From: Ktedonobacteraceae bacterium
GTDB taxonomy: Bacteria > Chloroflexota > Ktedonobacteria > Ktedonobacterales > Ktedonobacteraceae
Direction of reading: 5' to 3'
DNA: 64,000 nt
NCBI GenBank assembly: GCA_035653615.1
Contig: DASRBN010000022.1
Span: 1 to 64,000, forward strand
A program made the translations under genes and the position numbers. Below are positions 53,914 to 62,183 of this stretch, one piece after another (the first letter of the stretch is position 1; the number at the start of each line of letters is the position of its first letter). The notes beneath the pieces were generated by a model that worked only from the letters and a program-made list of their open reading frames with translations, ran no database searches and was not told the origin of the DNA.

Positions 53914-54948
53914 TCACAACTTCCACACCTGCGCGTTGCTGAACTCCACCTCGGTCGGCATACCATAATCAATTGCTGCCACTCCGATCTGCCCGGCGCT
54001 GAGCGCGCTATCGGTCGCAGCGGTAACCAGTTGTTGATTGACATAAAGATAGAGCAAGTTTTTATCGGCGAGAACAGCTACGTCGTTCTGCTGGCCATAT
54101 CCGGCGTTGATGGCGTCGCTGACTCCGCTGCTTAGCATCTTCACGGACGTATTATTGTTATAGATTTCAAGCGTAAAGGAACCATCTACCCCCACGCGAA
54201 AGAGGTAAAACTGGCCTTGTGACTTATTAGCACGGAACAGGATACCACCCTGGCTGCCCTGATCAATAGTCATCTGTATCTCATAGACGAAATTGCTGAA
54301 ATTGGTGGCATCCGCGTAGCAGGGTTGGAGGAAGTTGGTCTGGGCTTCTCGCGCATGGTAATCCTGGTTAAAGAAGCATCCAGTATTTCCGTTTCCTGTA
54401 AGACCCTCGTCCCAGCGGTTGCCGCCTGTATTGTCTGTCAAAGCGTCGGTGAGCATAGGGTTTCCGGTTGTATCATTGGACAGCAAATTTTCCAATGCTG
54501 TCGCCGTCGCCGTTCCTAAATTACTGATCGCGCCTGCCGTGGCGGTTGCTCCGGCCTGGGCGGTAGCAGTGGCGAGAATACCGGCCTGTGCGGTTGCCAG
54601 GGCCGAATTTGTCGCCTGCACCACCACCTGTGTCTTTGCCAGAGCCGTATTTTGCACCGACAGCGTTGACTGCGCCTGAGCTGTGGCCTGGGTCGTAAGC
54701 TGGGTGTGATACTGCGTGGTTGCTGCGTAGATAATAAGGCCCAGACCACCCCCTATCAGGGCGGTCGCAAGTACAATAATGAGGATCATCATACCCGGTG
54801 AAATCCCCTGGCGCTTCCTGATGGTTCGCGGCGGCGGGGGCCAGGAGTATGCAACTTCTTTGGGTAGAGGAGCCAGATCTTTTACTGTCGGTTGTTCGTG
54901 AAATGGCTCCTCTACTTTGTCTACGTGTGTCTGGGAATCATCGGGCAT
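53914..54948 (-). CDS. Membrane-anchored LamG-like ectodomain protein (short Pro-rich cytoplasmic tail)
   Basis: A 344-residue protein. A short Pro-rich N-terminus (about 1-48), one membrane segment (about 50-75), an Ala/Gln/Thr-rich linker (about 80-150), and a secreted beta-sandwich of about 190 residues follow. The signature TGCFFNQDYHAREAQTNFLQ ending in PCY, with VYEIQMTIDQGSQGGILFR, GVDGSFTLEI and NLLYLYVNQQ, matches the kinase ectodomain at 4.7-5.2 kb and the two upstream paralogues. AGGAATAAAG precedes the ATG. Confidence 0.8.
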   Translation of the reverse strand: MPDDSQTHVDKVEEPFHEQPTVKDLAPLPKEVAYSWPPPPRTIRKRQGISPGMMILIIVLATALIGGGLGLIIYAATTQYHTQLTTQATAQAQSTLSVQNTALAKTQVVVQATNSALATAQAGILATATAQAGATATAGAISNLGTATATALENLLSNDTTGNPMLTDALTDNTGGNRWDEGLTGNGNTGCFFNQDYHAREAQTNFLQPCYADATNFSNFVYEIQMTIDQGSQGGILFRANKSQGQFYLFRVGVDGSFTLEIYNNNTSVKMLSSGVSDAINAGYGQQNDVAVLADKNLLYLYVNQQLVTAATDSALSAGQIGVAAIDYGMPTEVEFSNAQVWKL

Positions 54949-54981
54949 CTTTATTCCTCACAACCTGTGTGCCGTAGATAT

Positions 54982-56064
54982 TTAATCCCAAAGGGTTTCG
55001 TTTGTAAATGCGATATCTGCCGAATTTGTATATATATCCGTACTCGCGAACAAAGCAAAGTATCCTCCCGTAAGGGTGGTCTCGGTCACCTTCGTGAGAA
55101 ACTGCCGGTTCGCGTACAGGTAGATATTACTTCCCTGCATTACCACGGTCAGAAGATTCGCCTGGTTCAGCCCTGCCCGGATCGCCGGGCTATGTCCTGA
55201 AGCTAAAGTAGCGGTGACGGCATTGTTTTCGATCATGGTCAGCAAATAGCTGCCATCTTTAGCGATAGCAAAGACATACGAGCTCAGCTGCGGCCCGGTT
55301 TCATGGAACAGAATACCCCCGGCGGAGCCCTGGATGAAAGTCATTTGTACCTGAAAAGCAAAATCGGTGTAGAATCCTACAGAAGAGCAGTAAAACCAGT
55401 GGTTTTGTGTTGAAACTCGTAAGTGATAAGCGCTATTGATGAAACTACATGAGGCATAAGGTCTGTTGATAACGTCCCAGAAACCGGCATCATTATTTGC
55501 AAGTGTCTGATTCACTAACACAGGCTGGTGAATGGCACGTTCGTATATACCCTGCGGTGATTGGGCGAAAGCTGTAGCCGATGCTTTCGCTATCACTTGA
55601 GCAGTGGCGGTTGCTTGCGCGTGTAGCTTTGCAGGTTGTGCTATGGCTGCGTAATAGAAAAGCCCGATTCCACTAGCAATAACGCAAAGAGCAACTACCA
55701 CTAGAAGAATAACCATTCCACGAGAAAGCCGTTGCCTCTGTGCTACTTTTGAGCCGTTCTCAATCTGGCCCGCGGGCATGGGAAATGGCCGGGCATATCC
55801 CGGAGGTACCTGTGGCATTGCTAAGGAAGGGCTCTGCGGCGGATAATTCGGAACAGATTCTGGCGCTTGACTAACGACATCAGGTACGCTAAATTCCATG
55901 AAAGGGCCGGGAGCATAGGATGGAGGGACAGCTTCCTGCGAACTGCTCTCCGCATTGACAGATACCAGGGTTGGAGTTGAAATGTCAGCAGGCGTAACCT
56001 TACCACACTGAGGACAGGTCTCCTGGTTTGCTGGAAGCCGAGATCCACACCAGTTACAATACAT
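54982..56064 (-). CDS. Zinc-ribbon + transmembrane + LamG-like ectodomain protein
   Basis: A 360-residue protein. The first residues form a zinc ribbon (YCNWCGS…CPQCGK, four Cys). A disordered Pro-rich region, one membrane segment (about 125-150), an Ala/Thr linker and the secreted domain follow (ASCSFINSAYHLRVSTQ; YC). The domain carries VQMTFIQGSAGGILF and NIYLYANRQFLTKV. The GGGGGAAGTAATTT before the ATG is a good ribosome binding site. It is the middle paralogue of the cluster. Confidence 0.82.
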   Translation of the reverse strand: MYCNWCGSRLPANQETCPQCGKVTPADISTPTLVSVNAESSSQEAVPPSYAPGPFMEFSVPDVVSQAPESVPNYPPQSPSLAMPQVPPGYARPFPMPAGQIENGSKVAQRQRLSRGMVILLVVVALCVIASGIGLFYYAAIAQPAKLHAQATATAQVIAKASATAFAQSPQGIYERAIHQPVLVNQTLANNDAGFWDVINRPYASCSFINSAYHLRVSTQNHWFYCSSVGFYTDFAFQVQMTFIQGSAGGILFHETGPQLSSYVFAIAKDGSYLLTMIENNAVTATLASGHSPAIRAGLNQANLLTVVMQGSNIYLYANRQFLTKVTETTLTGGYFALFASTDIYTNSADIAFTNETLWD

Positions 56065-56183
56065 AAATTACTTCCCCCTTTGATTAAAATTGCAATGTAC
56101 GCGATGATTTCAGGATGCCGATCATGCTACTGAACCCCATTTCACAATGATCGCCAGCATAGAAAAGAAAAATGAACCGGGTC

Positions 56184-57608
56184 TTATGATAACTTCCACA
56201 CCTGAAGGTTGTTGAACGCAACATCTGTGGATTTGGTATCACTCTCGGCGAACAAACCGATCTGCCCAGAAGTGTAGCGCGAATCGGTTGTGCCATCCAG
56301 GTACTGCTGATTAACGTAAAAATAGAGATTACCACGTTGGGCAATGATCGTAATCGTATTCGTCTGGTTTCCTGTATTGATAATGCTAGAGGAGCCGCTT
56401 AGCAAGTGTTGTGCGTGTGACCCCTGTGCATCTACATAAACATACAGGTCGTAAGCTCCGTTCTGACTGATGCGGAAGAGGTAAAACATAGAGCTTGAGC
56501 TATTTGCCCGAAAGACAATGCCGCCCTCATCTCCCTGCACTATCGTCATTTGCACCTGGAGCGCGAAATTATCAAAGTTTAATATCTGCGAGTAACAAGG
56601 TTGGAAAAGTCCCGTTTTGTTGATCATCGAATGATAGGCCCCGTTTGAGAATCCGCAACTGCCGCCACTGGGATTTGTAGGGAACTCGTCCCAGGTGTTA
56701 TTGTCTTGAGCATTCAGAGGGTCTGAAGTAGTAGGACTGCCGCTCGTAACCTGCTGGTAGAAGCTTTGTAAAGCTGTGGCGGTAGCTGAAGCGGCAGCGC
56801 TGGCGGAAGCCGCCGCGGTGGCAGTAGCTCCTGCGATCGCTTGCGAGGTGCTGATTGCATTCGCTGTTGCCTGACCGTTAGCCAGGGCAGTTCCGGTGAT
56901 CTGGGCCTGCGCAGTTCCGGTGATCTGAGTCTGAGCGGTAGCTGTTGCCTGCGCATTTTTTTGTGGCTCGTATACCTGGGTAATATAGACGGCCACGCTA
57001 CCCCCGATCAAAATCAGAACCAGTAGAACGATCAGCAAGGCAACACCGGCAGAAAACCCCGACCGTTTGCGCTGCGGTGGAACGGATGGCGGCGCTGCTT
57101 GCGTCCCTCCCTGGTTATATCCCGCGTAGCCGGCGGGAGCCTGGGCTTGATTGAGAAATAGCGGTTGCTGTCCTGAACTTTGTGCTGGAGCAGTATAATT
57201 GGGGTAATTGCTCTGTTGCCCCGGAGTCGCATAACTGGGAGAAGATGCAATCGTTGGCTCAACCGGCGCGTTTACATAATGAGGAAACGGAGCCGGTGAA
57301 GGCTGGATCGGCATGAACTCTGTCGCATTGCCCTGCCCGGCAGGATAATTTGGCTGGCTGCCAGACTGTTCAGGGGACGCAATAGAAACGGTGAGAATAA
57401 GATCACCCGGAGGGCCGCCATAGGGGCTCATATCGCCCTGTCCTCTCAGGCGAATCTCCTCACCATTGCGAATGCCTGCGCGTACAGGCACAATAATGCG
57501 CCGCCCGCCTGGTAAATTAAGCGTGCGGCTGCTTCCGGTTCTTGCCTCTTCCTGGCTGATTGCTAAAGTCGCCCGGATATCACCCGTTTGAGGTCCTTCA
57601 ATTGCCAT
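56184..57608 (-). CDS. DnaJ-C-like domain + transmembrane + LamG-like ectodomain protein
   Basis: A 474-residue protein. Residues about 10-80 resemble the DnaJ C-terminal substrate-binding fold (ATLAISQEEARTG, LNLPGGRRIIVPVRAGIRNGEEIRLRGQGDM, GDLILTVSI; key GDL and G-rich turn). A Pro/Gln-rich region, a membrane segment (about 187-210), an Ala/Thr/Gln linker and the shared ectodomain follow (SCGFSNGAYHSMINKTGLFQ; PCY). The DnaJ part has no J-domain or zinc centre. It could bring a peptide-binding module to a surface sensor. Confidence 0.82.
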   Translation of the reverse strand: MAIEGPQTGDIRATLAISQEEARTGSSRTLNLPGGRRIIVPVRAGIRNGEEIRLRGQGDMSPYGGPPGDLILTVSIASPEQSGSQPNYPAGQGNATEFMPIQPSPAPFPHYVNAPVEPTIASSPSYATPGQQSNYPNYTAPAQSSGQQPLFLNQAQAPAGYAGYNQGGTQAAPPSVPPQRKRSGFSAGVALLIVLLVLILIGGSVAVYITQVYEPQKNAQATATAQTQITGTAQAQITGTALANGQATANAISTSQAIAGATATAAASASAAASATATALQSFYQQVTSGSPTTSDPLNAQDNNTWDEFPTNPSGGSCGFSNGAYHSMINKTGLFQPCYSQILNFDNFALQVQMTIVQGDEGGIVFRANSSSSMFYLFRISQNGAYDLYVYVDAQGSHAQHLLSGSSSIINTGNQTNTITIIAQRGNLYFYVNQQYLDGTTDSRYTSGQIGLFAESDTKSTDVAFNNLQVWKLS

Positions 57609-57753
57609 CTCTTTACCCGTCCATTATTTGACCATGCTTCTGGTCAATCATGTGGTTATGATCAGCAATTATAGCACAAGTTTTGCGGCTTGAAAGCGGT
57701 TCTGGTACCTGTTACAGGGCGATTCAAAAGTTGAGCGAACAGGAATCCATTCT

Positions 57754-57779
57754 GTAGGGACAGTGGCTGGTCCCTGTCC
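57754..57779. repeat. Family-B-like palindrome
   Basis: GTAGGGACAGTGGCTGGTCC then CTGTCC lies between the divergent-looking ends of the SufT-like and DnaJ-C-like genes. GGACAG and CTGTCC can pair over six bases. It is a diverged relative of the 5249 copy. Confidence 0.45.
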
Positions 57780-57799
57780 TCGTTCCTCGACCTTGCCGG

Positions 57800-58111
57800 C
57801 TATACCATGCCGAGTTCCCATTTCGCATCTTCCGTCATGCGGTCAGGCGACCAGGGCGGGTCGAACGTCATGTTGACTTTGCACGATTTAACGTTCTCTA
57901 CTTCTCCCACGCGCATCTCGACCTCTTCAATCACTTCGCCTGCCATAGGGCAACCCAGCGCGGTAAGCGTCATCGTAACATCAACGTGGCCGGTCTCATT
58001 ATTGATATCAACATTATAAATGAGGCCAAGGTCAACAATGTTCACAGGAATCTCCGGGTCATAACATTCGCGCAGTGCATCCATGACCTCTGCTTCATTA
58101 ATCTCTGCCAT
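57800..58111 (-). CDS. MIP18/SufT-like Fe-S assembly factor (DUF59)
   Basis: A 103-residue protein. DPEIPVNIVDLGLIYNV, the conserved Cys in TALGCPMAG and the PPWSPDRMTEDA C-terminus are characteristic of MIP18/PaaD/SufT proteins, which help insert iron-sulfur clusters or assemble di-metal oxygenases. AAAGGATCTGGATAG precedes the ATG. No suf genes are adjacent. Confidence 0.92.
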   Translation of the reverse strand: MAEINEAEVMDALRECYDPEIPVNIVDLGLIYNVDINNETGHVDVTMTLTALGCPMAGEVIEEVEMRVGEVENVKSCKVNMTFDPPWSPDRMTEDAKWELGMV

Positions 58112-58220
58112 CTATCCAGATCCTTTCGTCTTATTCCAGGTAAATTGGTCGGAATTATTCCTTCTTAACTATAGCCTATATGCTGGGGATTGTCAAAAAG
58201 TTCATGATGAATTTTGATTA

Positions 58221-59165
58221 TTAAAACTCATCATGAAACGTTTCCCCAATCCGTTCCAGGTAAAAGCGGATAAAGCGCTCCGCGTCAACCCCTACAGAGG
58301 CAAGTACGTTGGGTGGGGGAGAGTCTGGACGGTTAAAATAAGCCACTGTCTCGCCTAAAGTGAGCGTGCCCGCCAGTTCCACATCCACAAAGGATGGCTC
58401 CCAGGTGATAAAATCCGGTTGGAGAGCAGCACCCAGGCAAAGCGGGTCATGCATCTGGAAAGCGGTAACGCCATACTGCGGCCCGAAGACATCGAAATAA
58501 TGATCCAGCATCTGCCGCATGAAGCGCGTAACCGGGCTGCCATTCTGCGCCAGCGCATCCACCTGCTCCCGCTGCAGCGATGTTATCGTCGTCACATCGA
58601 GCGAAACCAGGTGTATTGGCCAGCCGCCATGCAAGACAATATGCGCAGCGTGAGGGTCGGCGAAAATATTAAACTCAGCAGTAGGAGTATCGTTGCCTGG
58701 CACGCGTAATGCGCCACCCATAATCACCACCTCGCGTACAGCTTCAGCAATGCGCGGCTCGGTACGCAGCGCCAGCGCGATATTCGTCAATGGCCCAATC
58801 GGTACCAGCGTAATCTCTCCGGGTGCCGCCATAATCTTCTGGATAATCACCTCGACAGCGTGTTGTGCTACCGGCCGAGTGCGCGGTTCGGGCAGCATCA
58901 CTCCCCCAAGCCCATTATCCCCATGTACATGGCCGGCATTCACTATCTCTCGCACCAGGGGCTGCGCGCACCCACGCGCGACCGGGATATCCGTGCGCCC
59001 TGCCAGTTCCAATAATGCCAGTGCGTTGCGTGTCGTCAAATCGACATGCACATTGCCGCTAACGGTCGTAATCGCCTCGAGCTGTACTTCAGGCGAGGCC
59101 AGGGCCAGAAACAATGCGAATGCATCGTCGATGCCGGGGTCGGTGTCAAGAATGATGCGGGGCAT
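58221..59165 (-). CDS. Nucleoside hydrolase (IunH-type)
   Basis: A 314-residue enzyme cleaving the N-glycosidic bond of nucleosides. The Ca2+-binding DTDPGIDDA (about 7-15) is intact, with NAGHVHGDNGLGG, and a catalytic His in AFQMHDPLCL. AAAGGAAATAAATTT precedes the ATG. With the two amidohydrolases at 1.8-6.7 kb it suggests nucleoside and base salvage, but the genes are far apart. Substrate preference (inosine, uridine) cannot be read. Confidence 0.92.
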   Translation of the reverse strand: MPRIILDTDPGIDDAFALFLALASPEVQLEAITTVSGNVHVDLTTRNALALLELAGRTDIPVARGCAQPLVREIVNAGHVHGDNGLGGVMLPEPRTRPVAQHAVEVIIQKIMAAPGEITLVPIGPLTNIALALRTEPRIAEAVREVVIMGGALRVPGNDTPTAEFNIFADPHAAHIVLHGGWPIHLVSLDVTTITSLQREQVDALAQNGSPVTRFMRQMLDHYFDVFGPQYGVTAFQMHDPLCLGAALQPDFITWEPSFVDVELAGTLTLGETVAYFNRPDSPPPNVLASVGVDAERFIRFYLERIGETFHDEF

Positions 59166-59206
59166 AAATTTATTTCCTTTTAAAACGGGTTGATTAGATA
59201 ACAGAA

Positions 59207-59785
59207 TTACTCATAGACGGGAGGCCAGATGCTGGAAATGGGTACTTCCCAACCGGGGAAGAGTTCGGGGATGGTCAGCGTATCTCCATCGTGTAGCGTT
59301 ATTACTTTGGACGCAGGCTCTCCGGTATCGGCATGCTTATCTGGTGCATGGGCGCGGTAGATAGAAACGGTATGGGCATCAGGGTCGATGAGGATGCCTA
59401 CCTGTGTACCCTGGCTTAAGAATACAGCTATTTTCTCTTCCAGTTCACGCACGCGATCCCGGCTGGATTTGATTGCGACAATCAGCTCGGGAACAACGGA
59501 CAGATAGGTGCGAGGAGTTCGTTTAAGCCGCTCACGCGAGACAAAAGAGACATCCGGAGAAAGCAAATCGCCATTGGGCAAACGGAAACCAGAACTCGCA
59601 TCAAGAACTTGCCCCAGATTGTGGTTATATACCCAGTTACCCAATAGCAGACCGAAGCGCATTCCGATGACGCCTGATGTAGCGTCTGATGGACTCATAA
59701 GAATAATTTTACCTTCTCTCAATTCGATTTGATGCTCAGGATAGAGAGCCTGGAGCTTTTCGACATCGTGGTAGCTAATTGACAT
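59207..59785 (-). CDS. Uma2-family (DUF820) PD-(D/E)xK nuclease-like protein
   Basis: A 192-residue Uma2 protein. Asp78 (LSPDVSF) and Lys106 are visible in a fold that is otherwise typical (ELREGKIILMSPSD, GSGFRLPNGDLLSPD, TQVGILIDP). The position normally Glu in a VEVKSPSD-type motif is Ala104 in VAIKSSRD (codon GCA at 59474-59476). So a nuclease active site may be incomplete. AAAGGAG precedes the ATG. Uma2 genes are numerous in Chloroflexota and cyanobacteria and are of uncertain role. Confidence 0.88.
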   Translation of the reverse strand: MSISYHDVEKLQALYPEHQIELREGKIILMSPSDATSGVIGMRFGLLLGNWVYNHNLGQVLDASSGFRLPNGDLLSPDVSFVSRERLKRTPRTYLSVVPELIVAIKSSRDRVRELEEKIAVFLSQGTQVGILIDPDAHTVSIYRAHAPDKHADTGEPASKVITLHDGDTLTIPELFPGWEVPISSIWPPVYE

Positions 59786-59979
59786 GGTAGATACTCCTTT
59801 GCTCTGATTGTCCTGCTCTGAGGTTCGATTTTGCGAATATATTGTTATGGGATCACCTCTTCATTTCTTTGCTTGTAATAGAGGATAGCATATGCTGGAT
59901 GAAATTGCTATGAGGGGTTGGAAATGGGGTGTTGAGCAGGATGGTTGACGACAGGCATAGCAAGAAAAGTCATAATATG

Positions 59980-60013
59980 TTATACACAATATAAATCTTC
60001 TTCTAAGTTTTGT
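59980..60013 (+). promoter_or_regulatory. Regulatory segment shared with 61264-61297
   Basis: 34 bases (starting TTATACACAATATAAATC) match 61264-61297 at 26 positions. Both lie upstream of a gene of unknown function. A TTGTTA (60010-60015) and TATACT (60032-60037) with 16-base spacing form a possible promoter for the 60099 gene. Confidence 0.5.
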
Positions 60014-60098
60014 TATCCTATGAAAACATGATATACTCTTGATTGAGCTAGAAGCCAAAACGCTCTTGTATAGCCATCAGGAAAGGGAGGTTATCCAA

Positions 60099-60659
60099 AT
60101 GTCAACGAATGATCCAAAGCAGGTTATTATTGATTACCTTTCTAATACAAAATCACGGAGAGAGGAACGAGGAGTCCTCGCTCAAGTCGAAACCATTCTC
60201 TTTTTGAAAGAAAAAATTCTTCCAAATTTACAAGCCTATGCCGTCCGTTATATGAGTACAACAGGGCAACAATGGGATGAGGCGTATTGTATCCTACCAG
60301 CTTCAGATCAAGATGTCGCCGGTATATGGCCAACTTCATCCGGCTTTCGGCTGAAAACAGAGAATCGATTGGCCACGACTGAGGAGGAACGGGGCAAGCA
60401 TGGGTCTCAACCCTGGATAAAACTGTCAGGAGGGGAAGTAGTAGCTGGATATTGGTTTTTGTATGGCCACCTGATTGCCAATGGATATGATGTTGCGCAT
60501 GTGCGCATGATACCTGCTTCGGGGCCAGTGGAAGAAGATGAGGTCTATGACGGCGTTATCTTATTGCTCAGTCCATGTTCTCCTCCCATAGAGTTTGAAT
60601 TTTATAATCCATCTCATACCTTGATCGGTAAACAACTCTGGGATGTTGCTCCTTTGTAA
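60099..60659 (+). CDS. Protein of unknown function
   Basis: A 186-residue soluble protein. ATG 60099 has GGGAGG (60085-60090) nine bases upstream; the earlier in-frame codon at 60039 precedes this. The N-terminal half is helical (VLAQVETILFLKEKILPNLQ), the rest is beta-rich with many aromatic residues (AGYWFLYGHLIANGYD, PPIEFEFYNPSHTL). No cofactor, nuclease or membrane motif is visible. Confidence 0.7.
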   Translation: MSTNDPKQVIIDYLSNTKSRREERGVLAQVETILFLKEKILPNLQAYAVRYMSTTGQQWDEAYCILPASDQDVAGIWPTSSGFRLKTENRLATTEEERGKHGSQPWIKLSGGEVVAGYWFLYGHLIANGYDVAHVRMIPASGPVEEDEVYDGVILLLSPCSPPIEFEFYNPSHTLIGKQLWDVAPL

Positions 60660-60822
60660 TGTATCCGATATTAGCGAGTAGAGTACCTGATTATTGGAAC
60701 TCTCGGATATTGAAGAGCCGTGTAAACTATGTCATCACATTCACACGCACACCCTCGGCGCTCCAGGCGAAAAACAAAATTTCCAATGTCCCAGGTCATT
60801 GTTTAGATTGTGAGGGATATAG

Positions 60823-61140
60823 TTGTTTAATCATTGGATACCTCTTCTGGTCGTTATTGTAATCCTACTCATATGGGTCTGGATGCTTATTGATTGCGTA
60901 ACGAACAAAAGATTGAATATGACCGAGAAAATCCTCTGGCTGCTTGTCATCCTCTTTGCCCAACCAATCGGAGCATTCATTTACCTTTTCGTTGGTCGTT
61001 TGCTTGTAAGCAACTCGTGGCGTAAGCAGGAACCGCAAGTGGAACCGGTTTATCAACCTTACCAGCAAGGATACCAACCGCCACAAGAGCCACAGCAAAA
61101 TGATCAAGTACACGAACAGCAGCGAAACACGCAATCGTAG
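60823..61140 (+). CDS. PLDc_N-domain membrane protein
   Basis: A 105-residue protein with two membrane segments (about 5-24 and 36-58): WVWMLIDCVTNKRL and LLVILFAQPIGAFIYLFVGR match the PLDc_N domain of small membrane proteins and cardiolipin synthases. A GAGGG lies six bases before the TTG start. The Gln/Pro/Tyr-rich tail ends at a TAG, after which the same frame stays open for 17 more Pro/Tyr-rich codons, so the end may be a secondary truncation. Confidence 0.7.
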   Translation: MFNHWIPLLVVIVILLIWVWMLIDCVTNKRLNMTEKILWLLVILFAQPIGAFIYLFVGRLLVSNSWRKQEPQVEPVYQPYQQGYQPPQEPQQNDQVHEQQRNTQS

Positions 61141-61209
61141 TATGATCAACCTGAAGTGACCTACCCAGAAGCCCCTCAAATCTTTGATAGATAAGTATGG
61201 ACATGCAGT

Positions 61210-61297
61210 GGCTTTGGGCATAGAAACCAAATGAGAACAAATACGACAACATTGTCGTAACATGTATTTACAATATAAGTCATCTTGTAAATTTTGT
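61210..61297 (+). promoter_or_regulatory. Repeat, palindromes and promoter-like segment upstream of the 61509 gene
   Basis: 61210-61228 (GGCTTTGGGCATAGAAACC) recurs exactly at 63533-63551. 61242-61259 (TACGACAACATTGTCGTA) is an 18-base palindrome. 61267-61273 and 61285-61291 (TTTACAA/TTGTAAA) are a second dyad inside the segment shared with 59980-60013. These are plausible operator sites; regulators are unknown. This describes most of the gene-free stretch 61141-61508. Confidence 0.5.
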
Positions 61298-61508
61298 CGA
61301 GTTCAATATTTAAACGAGATTTTTATGGATATTTCCCGAAATGCAGGGTATACTGAGGATGTGTTAAACGTTTCTCATGGGAAGTGAGGCTTGAAGGTTT
61401 TCATGTTAGTGGGTCGCTATCCTTTTTATCGGAAACTCTGCAAGATTATATACCCTTTGCAAAGGGTGCAAGCAGGGAAGGTCTCGTAAAAAAGAAAGGG
61501 CGGATACT

Positions 61509-61964
61509 ATGACTGTGGATAAATCCAGGGATGAAATGGTTGAGACGAGACAAAGCTGCATTGATGCGTCCATCTTGAAGAGTCTTGCTCCAACGGGTTG
61601 TATTTTGGAGTTGAATGAAAATACCCATATGTTGAGTCTACTGAGCGCCGCTGTGCCTCATATCATTGCCCAACAGGAGTTCACGAGAAACGAATGGAAT
61701 ATTTTGCTAACCCTGCTCCAATCTTATCCGCATCACGCCCCTTATGAGCTCCTTCTCGCAAGCATTACCGCACTCTCGTCCGCAGCTTGCCGTTCAAGGA
61801 TACACAATGCTCAGCAAGCGGGAGCAGAGGCATTCAAACGAGAACTGAAACCGGTCTATCGAGCATTGTCTGGTGTTCGTACCAAATTGGCTAAGCTACA
61901 TTCCCAGTTACAAATCTTCTTGATGCGGGAGGTGGGGTATGTGCTTGTTAAAGTCTCCGAATAA
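61509..61964 (+). CDS. Protein of unknown function
   Basis: A 151-residue protein, mostly helical, starting at an ATG after an AAAGGGCGGA. The central region (WNILLTLLQSYPHHAPYELLLASIT) and the last third (FKRELKPVYRALSGVRTKLAKLHSQLQIFL) look like amphipathic helices. No family is recognised. Its upstream region is related to that of the 60099 gene. Confidence 0.6.
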   Translation: MTVDKSRDEMVETRQSCIDASILKSLAPTGCILELNENTHMLSLLSAAVPHIIAQQEFTRNEWNILLTLLQSYPHHAPYELLLASITALSSAACRSRIHNAQQAGAEAFKRELKPVYRALSGVRTKLAKLHSQLQIFLMREVGYVLVKVSE

Positions 61965-62044
61965 GGGACTTTGGTAACAAGTAAGGCCTTTATTAAGCCG
62001 GTTGTATGGAGGGAAAACTACTTTTGGGTGCAGGATTTCAGGTT

Positions 62045-62078
62045 GGGAACTAGTTCCCCAGAAAATGGGGATCAGTTC
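62045..62078 (+). promoter_or_regulatory. Palindrome and hairpin upstream of the protease gene
   Basis: GGGAACTAGTTCCC (62045-62058) is a perfect 14-base palindrome. Bases 62046-62060 can also pair with 62065-62078 (GGAACT with AGTTCC and CCCCA with TGGGG). It may end the upstream transcript or act as an operator for the protease gene, whose possible -10 (TATACT) lies near 62125. Confidence 0.45.
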
Positions 62079-62183
62079 CTCTAAAAGTCGGGTATAGATT
62101 ATCTCTTGTAGTTCTGTTTTTGAGTATACTCTTCTCAGATGCGTATTGACAATTCGTATAAGTTGCTTTTCAAGGAGGAAAAA

